A DNA stretch of 8,968 nt, taken from positions 1 to 8,968 of the forward strand of contig DJDA01000107.1 in the NCBI GenBank assembly GCA_002430835.1. Direction: 5' to 3'. This DNA is from Brevundimonas sp. UBA5936. Lineage in GTDB: Bacteria; Pseudomonadota; Alphaproteobacteria; Caulobacterales; Caulobacteraceae. The stretch's first letter is position 1. Each line of letters starts with the position of its first letter. Positions 1 through 6,299 of this stretch are shown one piece after another. A program made the position numbers and the translations under genes. A model generated the notes under the pieces. The model had not been told where the DNA came from, ran no database searches, and saw nothing but the letters and a program-made list of their open reading frames with translations.

Positions 1-582
1 ACCCTGGACGAACTGGCCGAGGCCATCGCCGCCTTCGAAGGCTGCCCCCTGCGCGCCATGGGCGCCCGGCAGTCCGTCTTCGCGCGCGGCAATCCGCAAG
101 GATCGCTGATGATCGTCGGCGAAGGCCCCGGCGCCGAGGAAGACGTGCGCGGCCAGCCCTTCGTCGGCCAGGCGGGTCAGCTGCTGGACCGCATCCTGAC
201 GGCGGCGGGCCTGCTGGACGACGCCTTCATCACCAACACCGTCTTCTGGAAGACGCCCGGCAACCGCACCCCGACGCCGCAGGAACAGGCGGTCTGCGCC
301 CCCTTCCTTGAGCGCGCCGCGGCCCTGCTGAAGCCCAAGACGGTGTTGCTGGTCGGTGCGGCGGCGGCCAAGGCCGTGCTGAAGACCGACGACGGCATCA
401 TGCGGACGCGCGGCCAATGGCGCGAATGGCGATTGTCCGAAGGCGGAATCGCCGCCCCCGTCATGGCCACCCTCCACCCGGCCTTCCTGCTGCGTCAGCC
501 GCAGGCCAAGGGTTTGGTTTGGAAGGACATTCTAGATTTGTCCGCTCGCCTGCGCGGTGAAGTGGTTGAGCCGGGCGCCTGA
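1..582 (+). CDS. Family 4 uracil-DNA glycosylase, 5' end cut off by window
   Basis: This enzyme removes uracil from DNA at the start of base excision repair. The frame is open from base 1, so the N-terminus lies outside the window; the ATG at 58 is internal. Numbered from that ATG, motif 1 is GEGPGAEED (residues 21-29), followed by GQPFVGQAGQLLD. PGNRTP is at 67-72, and the second active-site motif is HPAFLLR with His140. These are the family 4 (iron-sulphur UDG-like) signatures. Family 4 enzymes normally use four Cys ligands for a 4Fe-4S cluster. Here only two Cys are visible: one at bases 43-45 in FEGC, and Cys80. The other two expected positions hold Phe (bases 34-36) and Trp64. I recall the same FW variant in other alphaproteobacterial homologues, so it is probably a subfamily trait. 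The KRRIH insert of UDGX is absent. The next gene, a transglycosylase, starts 95 bases downstream on the same strand. Confidence 0.92.
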   Translation, partial: TLDELAEAIAAFEGCPLRAMGARQSVFARGNPQGSLMIVGEGPGAEEDVRGQPFVGQAGQLLDRILTAAGLLDDAFITNTVFWKTPGNRTPTPQEQAVCAPFLERAAALLKPKTVLLVGAAAAKAVLKTDDGIMRTRGQWREWRLSEGGIAAPVMATLHPAFLLRQPQAKGLVWKDILDLSARLRGEVVEPGA

Positions 583-600
583 TTCAGGCATCCTGAACTC

Positions 601-631
601 TTGGAGACCAGTCCGCAGAGCGTCGTAGAAT
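601..631 (+). promoter_or_regulatory. Possible promoter for the lytic transglycosylase gene
   Basis: A TAGAAT box at 626-631 matches the -10 consensus TATAAT at five of six bases. A weaker TTGGAG lies at 601-606, giving a 19-base spacer, which is longer than ideal. Transcription would start near 638, about 40 bases ahead of the ATG at 678. The upstream glycosylase gene may also read through into this gene. This is a sequence match only. Confidence 0.3.
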
Positions 632-677
632 CCCGAATCGAGATGGGACCGACGCCGACGAAGGGGGCCGCCGCGTC

Positions 678-2393
678 ATGTATTCTTTCCGCCGGACGCG
701 TCGTGCGTCTCTGTTCGCCTTCGCGCTTTGCGCCCTTGCTGCGACCGCAGCCCAGGCTGAAGATGTCGATACCTCTCGACCCTATGTCGCCGCTGGCGCA
801 GACTCTGGCGCAGACGCCTCGCCGTCGCCCACGGCGCTGAGCAGCGAGGACCGGCTCAGCTACACCACCGCTTTCGACGCCCTGCGTCGCGGCGACCTGG
901 AGCTGGCCCGCAACTCGGCGCGTCAGGCCAAGGATCGCGTCCTGCTGGGCCAGGTCGAGTTCGAGCGCCTGTTCCACCCCAGCCACGTCGCCACCTATGA
1001 CGAGCTGGCGGCCTGGCTCGAGACCTATTCCGATCTGCCGATGGCCGAGCGGGTCTATACTCTGGCGATGCGGCGCCTGCCCGACGGCGCGGCCGAGCCC
1101 AAGCGCCCCGGCGGCCTGCTGACCCGCACCTGGGCCAGCCTGACCAGCTCTGGCTCAGGCTCTGGCGACGGCGGCGTCAACGACCCGGCCAAGGCCGCGC
1201 GCGTGGCCCTGAACAACGACGACCTGCCCGGCGCCTACGCCACGGGCCAGCAGATCGGCGACTGGTGGACCGCGGGTCTGGCCGCCTGGCGCATGGAGCA
1301 GCACGCCGACGCCTTCCAGGCCTTCGAGCACGTGGCCCAGGATCCGACCGAGGATCCGTGGGTCCGCTCGGGCGGCGCCTTCTGGGCGGCGCGGGCGGCG
1401 GGCCAGTCGGGCCGACAGGACCGCGTGAACGAATACCTGCGTCAGGCCGCGCGCTGGCCGGCCACCTTCTACGGCCAGATCGCCCTGCGTCAGCTGGGCG
1501 AGGAGCCGGTGATCGAGAACCAGGGGCCGCGCCCCTATGAGGCGACGCTGCAACGCGCCTCATTCACCCCCGAGCCGATCGGCGTGGATGCGCGCGCGCT
1601 CAACGCCTTCATCCGCTCGGACGAGGACGCCCGCCGCACCGTCGCCCTGTACGAGGTCGGCCGTCGCAACGACGCCGAACTGGCCGCCCGCAACGGCCTG
1701 CGCGCCGCCAGCGGCGACAGCGCCGCGCGCCAGATGTGGGTCGGCCTGTATCGCCTGGTCGCGCCCGGCCGCGCCGCCCAGTCCGAGGCCAGCCGCATCG
1801 ACGCCGTCCGCTATCCGATGCCGGACCTGCAGCCGATGGGCGGCTTCACCATCGAGAGAGCCCTCGTTTACGCCATCGCGCGCAAGGAGACGGACTTCAA
1901 CGCCAGCGCCCGTTCCGGCGCCGGCGCCTATGGGCTGATGCAGGTGATGCCGACCACGGCCGCGCACATGACCGGCGATCAGGGCTATGTCCGCACCCCC
2001 CAGCGCCTGCTGGACCCGGCGGTGAACATGAAGCTGGGCCAGGACTATGTGAACCGCCTGTTCCAGATCGAGTCCTTCCAGGGCGACCTGCTGAAGGCGG
2101 TGGCCTCCTACAACGCCGGGCCGGGTCCGATGCTGGCGGCGATCCGCAAGCTGGGCGCCGACGCCGATCCGCTGCTGCTGATCGAGACCATCGACGTGCC
2201 TCAGGCGCGCGAATACGTGGAGAAGGTCGTCGCGGCCTACTGGATCTATCAGCGCATGATGGGCGGGCCGGTGAAGACGCTGGACGCCGTGGCCTCGGGC
2301 GCGCGCGCCGTGCCGATCCGCCTGGATTACGTCGCGCCGCCTCCCGCCCCCTTGCAGGTGGCCGAGGCCGTGCTGGGCGGCGGCTCGCGCTGA
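678..2393 (+). CDS. slt: Slt-type soluble lytic murein transglycosylase
   Basis: This periplasmic GH23 enzyme cleaves the MurNAc-GlcNAc bond of peptidoglycan, leaving 1,6-anhydroMurNAc ends. The 571-residue product starts with a signal peptide: RRTRR, a hydrophobic stretch, then AAQA, with likely cleavage after Ala27. There is a Cys at 18, but the preceding Leu does not fit a lipobox, so a soluble protein is expected. Residues of about 40-370 are alpha-helical and Ala/Arg-rich, matching the superhelical U-domain of Slt70, with a Ser/Gly linker near 157-166. The catalytic domain has IARKETDFN with catalytic Glu404, GAYGLMQVMPTTA (416-428) and ASYNAGPG around Tyr478. Length and order fit the Slt70 family. 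The start is set by the signal peptide and a weak AAGGGGG ribosome site 10 bases upstream of the ATG. It converges on the minus-strand small ORF ending at 2404. Confidence 0.94.
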   Translation: MYSFRRTRRASLFAFALCALAATAAQAEDVDTSRPYVAAGADSGADASPSPTALSSEDRLSYTTAFDALRRGDLELARNSARQAKDRVLLGQVEFERLFHPSHVATYDELAAWLETYSDLPMAERVYTLAMRRLPDGAAEPKRPGGLLTRTWASLTSSGSGSGDGGVNDPAKAARVALNNDDLPGAYATGQQIGDWWTAGLAAWRMEQHADAFQAFEHVAQDPTEDPWVRSGGAFWAARAAGQSGRQDRVNEYLRQAARWPATFYGQIALRQLGEEPVIENQGPRPYEATLQRASFTPEPIGVDARALNAFIRSDEDARRTVALYEVGRRNDAELAARNGLRAASGDSAARQMWVGLYRLVAPGRAAQSEASRIDAVRYPMPDLQPMGGFTIERALVYAIARKETDFNASARSGAGAYGLMQVMPTTAAHMTGDQGYVRTPQRLLDPAVNMKLGQDYVNRLFQIESFQGDLLKAVASYNAGPGPMLAAIRKLGADADPLLLIETIDVPQAREYVEKVVAAYWIYQRMMGGPVKTLDAVASGARAVPIRLDYVAPPPAPLQVAEAVLGGGSR

Positions 2394-2403
2394 GGCGCGG
2401 GCC
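2382..2403. terminator. GC-rich hairpin between convergent genes, candidate terminator
   Basis: A nine-pair stem (GGCTCGCGC pairing with GGCGCGGGCC, one G-T wobble on the plus strand) closes a TGAG tetraloop, and the TGA in the loop is the transglycosylase stop codon. It fills the 10-base gap between this stop and the stop of the minus-strand small ORF at 2404. There is no run of T on either side, so it is not a classical intrinsic terminator. It may act in both directions. Confidence 0.4.
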
Positions 2404-2514
2404 TTAGATCATCAGGGACGCCAGTGAAGCCCAGACAAGGGCCAGAACGACCGCTGCCAGGACATAGGCGCGCGCCGTGCGCGCCCAGTCGGTGTTCCTG
2501 CTGATCGTACGCAT
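2404..2514 (-). CDS. Putative 36-residue single-pass membrane protein
   Basis: This is a short ORF of 36 codons plus a TAA stop. The N-terminal part has four Arg and one Asp (Arg2, 6, 12, 15; Asp9). It is followed by an uninterrupted hydrophobic stretch from Tyr17 to Ile36, beginning YVLAAVVLALVWASL, long enough for one membrane helix. The positive-inside rule predicts the N-terminus in the cytoplasm. A strong Shine-Dalgarno, GGAGGGG, lies about 7 bases ahead of the ATG, which is the best argument that it is translated. It sits 68 bases behind the GST stop on the same strand, so it may be the last cistron of the guanidine-responsive transcript. I do not recognise the family. Small helices of this kind often bind or regulate larger membrane proteins, but no partner is shown. 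Confidence 0.55.
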   Translation of the reverse strand: MRTISRNTDWARTARAYVLAAVVLALVWASLASLMI

Positions 2515-2582
2515 GGCTCCGCCCCTCCGAGAACAAGCTGGACTGTAAGTCCGCTCTCTTAAACCCGCGTTCTCAGGATCGG

Positions 2583-3239
2583 TTAATCAACGTTAGATGA
2601 CAGCGCCGCCGCCTCCCACTCGCGGAAGTGCGGCTGGGCCAGAAGGGCGGCGACATAGGCGGCGGCTGTCCCATCGTCGCCGTGGGCCGATAGGTCGATC
2701 TGGAAATGGCGCACCCGCGCCGCCACCGGCGTGAAGAAGGCGTCGGCGATCGACCAGTCGCCGAACAGCCATGGCCCGCCCGCGCCGAAGCGTTCGCGCA
2801 TCTGCGACCACAATGCGACCAGACGCGCCAGGTCGCGGTCCAGCCCCGGATCGGACGGCGCCGGGCTGCGCGCCTCGCCGGCCATCGGATGATCCGGCCC
2901 CATGCCGCACAGGTCGCGCAGGGCGTGGAAGCCGGAGTGCATCTCTGCCGTCGCCGAACGGGCCAGGGCGCGCGCGATCGGATCGACCGGCCACAGATGC
3001 GCCTCGGGATAGCGTTCGGCCGCCCATTCGCTGATGGACAGGGTGTCCCAGATCGTCTCGCCCTCGACCTTCAGCAGCGGCACGAAGCCCGAGGGCGACA
3101 GGCGTCGCAGTTCAGCCTTTTCAGCCTCGGAGCGATACCAGACCTCGCGCGTGTCGAAGACGGCGCCTGCGCGCCTCAACACCAGCCACGGCCGCAGGGA
3201 CCAGGTGGAGAAGAGGCGCGGTCCGACGATCAGTTCCAT
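2583..3239 (-). CDS. Glutathione S-transferase family protein
   Basis: This is a cytoplasmic enzyme of 218 residues, the usual length for a cytosolic GST. The N-terminal thioredoxin-like domain (about 1-80) carries STWSLRPW (11-18) at the catalytic Ser position. It also has FVPLL with the cis-proline Pro54, and DTLSIS (65-70), which is the glutathione-binding ESxAI motif in altered form. The helical C-terminal domain (about 88-215) has the N-capping box SIAD (163-166) in the stretch WLFGDWSIADAFF. The substrate cannot be told from sequence. A GGAG site lies about 7 bases ahead of the ATG. The gene begins 27 bases after gdx on the same strand with no promoter visible between them, so it is probably co-transcribed under the guanidine-II riboswitch, although that switch acts on translation of gdx. 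A GST is not a usual partner of gdx as far as I know. Confidence 0.9.
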   Translation of the reverse strand: MELIVGPRLFSTWSLRPWLVLRRAGAVFDTREVWYRSEAEKAELRRLSPSGFVPLLKVEGETIWDTLSISEWAAERYPEAHLWPVDPIARALARSATAEMHSGFHALRDLCGMGPDHPMAGEARSPAPSDPGLDRDLARLVALWSQMRERFGAGGPWLFGDWSIADAFFTPVAARVRHFQIDLSAHGDDGTAAAYVAALLAQPHFREWEAAALSSNVD

Positions 3240-3266
3240 GGCGAAGCTCCGAGGCTGTCGCCGTGA

Positions 3267-3587
3267 TTAATGGCTGGAGGCGAGCTTCAGCACAACCAGG
3301 CCGCTGACGATCAGAACGGCGCCGATGACGCGCATCGGCGTGACCGGCTCGCCCAGCACGGCGATGCCGACGACGAAGGCCCCGACGGCGCCGATGCCGG
3401 TCCAGATCACATAGGCGGTGCCCAGCGGCAACGTCTTCATCGAGATCGACAACAGGCCGAAGCTGATGATCATGAAGCCTATGGTGCCGATCGTCGGCCA
3501 GGGCTTGGTGAAGCCCTCGGAGGCCTTCATCAGGAAGGCCCAGACGATCTCGAACAGACCGGCGAGAAGAAGGAAAATCCAGGCCAT
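3267..3587 (-). CDS. gdx: Guanidinium exporter Gdx (SugE-type SMR transporter)
   Basis: This small multidrug resistance family protein of 106 residues has four membrane helices and works as a dual-topology dimer in the inner membrane. It exchanges guanidinium for protons. The family signature is clear: Glu13, the proton and substrate site, in GLFEIVWA; also Gly10, Trp16, Ser42, Tyr59 and Trp62, with KTLPLGTAYVIWTGIGAVG in helix 3. These residues match the guanidinium-exporter (Gdx) branch rather than the EmrE branch. The ATG is preceded by GGGAG at 3594-3598. A guanidine-II riboswitch lies directly upstream, which independently supports guanidinium as the substrate. It is the first gene of a minus-strand group continuing into the GST. 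No partner SMR subunit is present, consistent with homodimer function. Confidence 0.94.
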   Translation of the reverse strand: MAWIFLLLAGLFEIVWAFLMKASEGFTKPWPTIGTIGFMIISFGLLSISMKTLPLGTAYVIWTGIGAVGAFVVGIAVLGEPVTPMRVIGAVLIVSGLVVLKLASSH

Positions 3588-3609
3588 GACTTGCTCCCTT
3601 GCATGGCGT

Positions 3610-3656
3610 GCCGGGTCGTCCCAGCGTCATGCCCAAGATGGGAGAGGTCGTCCTCT
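3610..3656 (-). promoter_or_regulatory. Guanidine-II (mini-ykkC) riboswitch ahead of gdx
   Basis: Two short hairpins on the minus strand each carry an ACGA loop, the hallmark of the mini-ykkC class. P1 is AGAGG-ACGA-CCTCT (3656-3643) with five Watson-Crick pairs. P2 is CTGGG-ACGA-CCCGG (3624-3611) with one U-G wobble, extended by a G-C pair at 3625/3610. An outer GCATG/CATGC pairing (3632-3628 with 3605-3601) could enclose P2. In this class guanidinium binds the two loops, which kiss. Here CTCCC (3644-3640), overlapping the 3' arm of P1, is perfectly complementary to the gdx Shine-Dalgarno GGGAG (3598-3594). A simple model follows: without ligand the site is masked; with ligand P1 forms and frees it. 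The motif, class and gene all agree, so confidence is high; the exact switching pairs are inferred. Confidence 0.87.
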
Positions 3657-3663
3657 GATCCCG

Positions 3664-3693
3664 CCTATCTGGGACACGCGGGTCTCAAGTCAA
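3664..3693 (-). promoter_or_regulatory. Candidate promoter of the riboswitch-gdx transcript
   Basis: TTGACT (3693-3688, minus strand) matches the -35 consensus at five of six bases. GATAGG (3669-3664) is a modest -10 at a spacing of 18. Start of transcription would fall near 3657, immediately ahead of the first riboswitch hairpin at 3656, as expected for a short aptamer leader. The -10 is weak, and the spacing is longer than the 10-14 described for Caulobacter housekeeping promoters. Confidence 0.4.
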
Positions 3694-3766
3694 GGCTTGC
3701 CGCCCTCGGGGGCTTTCGCAGACGCAATATGCCGTCAGGTGGAGGCCATTTTGCATCAGTGGAAGG

Positions 3767-3796
3767 GGGGAGCGGACGGTCTCCCGCCTGCTCCCC
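3767..3796 (-). terminator. Inverted repeat behind the TonB receptor gene, candidate terminator
   Basis: GGGGAGC and GCTCCCC form a seven-pair perfect stem around a 16-base loop, starting 11 bases past the receptor stop codon on the minus strand. The sequence that follows is C-rich rather than T-rich, so it would be a weak or factor-assisted terminator. It separates the receptor from the gdx promoter. Confidence 0.35.
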
Positions 3797-3806
3797 TCGC
3801 CCATCA

Positions 3807-6182
3807 TCAGCGCATGATCCGCAGGGTCAGGCCCACCGTGCGCGGCGCCCCCAGGAAGGCGCCCAGCGTCCCCGTCTGGAACGGCGCGCCGAAGGCCACC
3901 TGGCGATAGTCCTGATCGAACAGGTTGCGGCCCCACAACTCCACGCTCCAGGCGTCATCGCGGGCTAGCGCGACGCGGCCGTCGACCAGCCAGAATCCCG
4001 GCTGGCTCTTGGCCGGGTCCAGGTCCGAGCCGGTGTTGTATTCCGACGAATATTTGGCCGCCAGGGTGACGCGGCCCGTCAGCCCCGCCGCCACCGGCCG
4101 CTCATAGGTTCCGGCCAGCGACCCGCTCCACAACGGCGCGAAATTCATCCGCCTGCCAGCCAGCAGCGGCAGGCCCGGCACCGCGTCGTCGCCATACTCC
4201 GTCTGAGCGTAGGTCAGGCCGCCCTGCAGCGACAGGCCCTCGAACGGCAGGAACATGAAGTCCGCCTCGACGCCCTTGGCCCGCACCTCGGGGATGGAGC
4301 GGACCAGGAAGGTCGTGCCCAGGAAGGTGTTCAGCTGGAAGTCGTCATAGGTCTGGCGGAAGGCGGCGGCCGAGACCAGCAGGCGCCGGTCCAGCATCAC
4401 GCTCTTGATCCCCGCCTCGAAGGCGTCGGCGCTCTCGGCCGGGAAGGCGCGCGAGGCGTCGGGGACCAGATTGGTCTGCCCGCGGTCCAGGTTGAAGCCG
4501 CCGTTCTTGCGGCCTCGCGACCAGGAGGCGTAGAGGCGCACGCCCTCGGTCGCCTTGAACTCGGCGCGGGTCATGCCGGTCCAGGCCTCGTCCTTGACCG
4601 TCTCGGACTGGCTCAGACCGTTGAAGGCCGGGTTCGACCACGGCAGGCACAGGATGGCGTTGCTGACGCCGTTGGCCAGCGCCGCCGCGCAGGCCCGGCC
4701 GCCGTCGGTGTTGTGATAGGCGGCCGTCATCTCCTTGGTCTCATGGGTCCGGCGCAGGCCCCCGGTCAGGGTCAGGCGGTCGGTCACGGCGTAGGACACC
4801 TGGCCGAACAGGGCGGCGCTGCGGGCCGTCTGCCAGTAGCGGTCCAGCTGCCCCTCACCCTCGACGAAGCTCGCGCCGACGGGAAGGCCCGTGATGCTCG
4901 ACACGAAGGCCGGGTCGCCCAGCGGGTTCGACGCCGAGCGCGACAGCAGGCGGCTGACGTAGCCTTCGTAATCAGCGCCGTAGAACAGGCTGTCGCGACG
5001 GGTCAGCTTCTCATCGGCGAAGAAGGCGCCCGCCGACCAGTCCAGCTTTCCGCGCTGACCCGACAGACGGAACTCCTGCGTCAGGGTGCGGAAGCGGTTC
5101 GACCAGGTGCCGTCGTCCGGGCGATAGGCCAGGTCGGCCGAGGTGAAGTCCCAGTCCTGGCTGATGACGCCGCGCCAGTCGCGCACCGCCGAGGTGCTGT
5201 CCAGCCTCGCCCAGCCCAGATCGGCGTTCAGGTGCAGGGCCAGGCCCTTGTCGCGGATGCGGGTGTTGGTGTCGCGGTTGGAATAGGCCACGCGATCCCA
5301 CGGCTTCGGCGTCGCCGCCACGCCGCCGTCGGGCGATAGCGCCGCCAGCAGGGGCGCCGTGCCGCCCGTGACCAGTTGTACGCCGACGCAGCAGCGTTCG
5401 TCCCGCTCGGTCCAGTCGGCGGTCAGGCGAGCGGTCAGGTTCGGCGTGGCGCGCCACAGCAACTGACCGCGCACAGTGTCGTAGTGTTCGGTCTGATCGT
5501 CGGTCGAGGTGCGCGGCCCCTCCCCGGTCTTCACGTCATAGAGGCCGTCGCGGCGACGCGCGGCGACATACAGCCGCCCGGCCAGAACCTCGTCCACGAT
5601 GGGGCCGGTCAGGGAGACCGAACCGCCATGCGTCCCATAGTCGCCAAACGTCGCCTCGCCCGCCATGCGCGTGTCGAACGAAGGGGCAGCGGTGACGACG
5701 TTGATGACGCCCGCCGAGGTGTTCTTGCCGAACAGGGTCGCCTGCGGGCCTTTCAGCACTTCAATGCGCTCGACCTCGCCCAGATCGCCCAGGGCGGCGC
5801 CGTTGCGGGGACGATAGACGCCGTCGATCATGACGCCGACCGAGCTTTCGACGCCCGGATTGTCGCCCACCGTGCCGACGCCGCGGATGCGGGCGGTGGT
5901 GAAGGTCTGGTTCGAGGTCGAGGCCACGATCAGGCCCGGCGCCAGAATCTGCAGATCCTTGATGTCGCGCACGCCGACGCCGTCCAGCAGGGGCTGGGCG
6001 GCCACCGTCAGCGACAGGGGCGTCGCCGCCAGCGGCGCCTCGCGCCGTTCAGCCGTCACCACGATCTCGGACACCTGGGTCGGTCCTTCGTCAATGGCCG
6101 CCTCGGCCATGACGGGCGCGGCGAAAGCGAGCACGGACAAGGAGGCGGACGCGAGAGACGCGGCGCGAACAGCAGAAATCAT
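3807..6182 (-). CDS. TonB-dependent outer-membrane receptor
   Basis: This 791-residue protein is a gated outer-membrane beta-barrel that takes up a scarce ligand using TonB-ExbB-ExbD energy. A signal peptide covers 1-26, with likely cleavage after VMA. The TonB box SEIVVTAERR is at 38-47. The plug domain (about 52-165) contains IRGVG (99-103), VERIEVLKGPQATLFGKNTS (137-156) and AGVINVVT, all standard. The barrel spans about 175-791, with TQEFRLSG (368-375), YASWSRG-type strands and a final strand RTVGLTLRIMR. Four Cys stand out, likely in outer loops: vicinal Cys264-Cys265, and Cys498 with Cys512. The last residue is Arg, where a terminal aromatic residue is usual. The start is fixed by the signal peptide, but the bases before it are pyrimidine-rich with no Shine-Dalgarno. 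Neighbours do not reveal the ligand, and no TonB, ABC transporter or sigma/anti-sigma pair is adjacent. Confidence 0.95.
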   Translation of the reverse strand: MISAVRAASLASASLSVLAFAAPVMAEAAIDEGPTQVSEIVVTAERREAPLAATPLSLTVAAQPLLDGVGVRDIKDLQILAPGLIVASTSNQTFTTARIRGVGTVGDNPGVESSVGVMIDGVYRPRNGAALGDLGEVERIEVLKGPQATLFGKNTSAGVINVVTAAPSFDTRMAGEATFGDYGTHGGSVSLTGPIVDEVLAGRLYVAARRRDGLYDVKTGEGPRTSTDDQTEHYDTVRGQLLWRATPNLTARLTADWTERDERCCVGVQLVTGGTAPLLAALSPDGGVAATPKPWDRVAYSNRDTNTRIRDKGLALHLNADLGWARLDSTSAVRDWRGVISQDWDFTSADLAYRPDDGTWSNRFRTLTQEFRLSGQRGKLDWSAGAFFADEKLTRRDSLFYGADYEGYVSRLLSRSASNPLGDPAFVSSITGLPVGASFVEGEGQLDRYWQTARSAALFGQVSYAVTDRLTLTGGLRRTHETKEMTAAYHNTDGGRACAAALANGVSNAILCLPWSNPAFNGLSQSETVKDEAWTGMTRAEFKATEGVRLYASWSRGRKNGGFNLDRGQTNLVPDASRAFPAESADAFEAGIKSVMLDRRLLVSAAAFRQTYDDFQLNTFLGTTFLVRSIPEVRAKGVEADFMFLPFEGLSLQGGLTYAQTEYGDDAVPGLPLLAGRRMNFAPLWSGSLAGTYERPVAAGLTGRVTLAAKYSSEYNTGSDLDPAKSQPGFWLVDGRVALARDDAWSVELWGRNLFDQDYRQVAFGAPFQTGTLGAFLGAPRTVGLTLRIMR

Positions 6183-6240
6183 GGGAGGAAAAACCGCTTG
6201 GCGGAGCGACGGCGCAAGGCTTCGTCGCGGACTGTCAGCG

Positions 6241-6248
6241 GATGTAAC
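6241..6248 (-). promoter_or_regulatory. Possible -10 element of the TonB receptor promoter
   Basis: GTTACATC on the minus strand matches the Caulobacter -10 consensus GCTANAWC at seven of eight positions, about 60 bases ahead of the receptor ATG. No convincing TTGACGS element lies 10-14 bases upstream, so an alternative sigma factor or an activator would be needed. The gap 6183-6299 also holds GC-rich repeats but no Shine-Dalgarno for the receptor. Confidence 0.3.
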
Positions 6249-6250
6249 AG

Positions 6251-6297
6251 CCCCGTCGGCGGGGCGGAACCCCGACCGGCGATCATCAAACGATGAC
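6251..6297 (-). terminator. Tandem inverted repeats after the 108-residue ORF, possible terminator
   Basis: Directly behind the ORF stop at 6300 the minus strand can fold TCATC-GTTT-GATGA (6296-6283). Next comes a GC stem formed by GTCGG and CCGAC enclosing a GG/CC extension. There is no T run after either stem. The arrangement is terminator-like and lies between a gene end and the receptor promoter, but the support is weak. Confidence 0.25.
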
Positions 6298-6299
6298 TT

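Noticed and set aside
577..589. GCCTGA/TCAGGC inverted repeat at the end of the glycosylase gene, as a terminator
   Set aside because: The realistic stem is only four pairs with a five-base loop and no T run, so it is too weak to call.
1736..2407. Second plus-strand frame inside the transglycosylase gene
   Set aside because: It is a frame-shifted shadow of the catalytic domain, Arg/Gly-rich, with no ribosome site, and the true frame keeps all GH23 motifs.
5376..6296. Plus-strand open frame of 306 codons opposite the TonB receptor
   Set aside because: It lies antisense to the signal peptide, TonB box and plug of a well-supported receptor. The product is Arg/His/Gly-rich and featureless.
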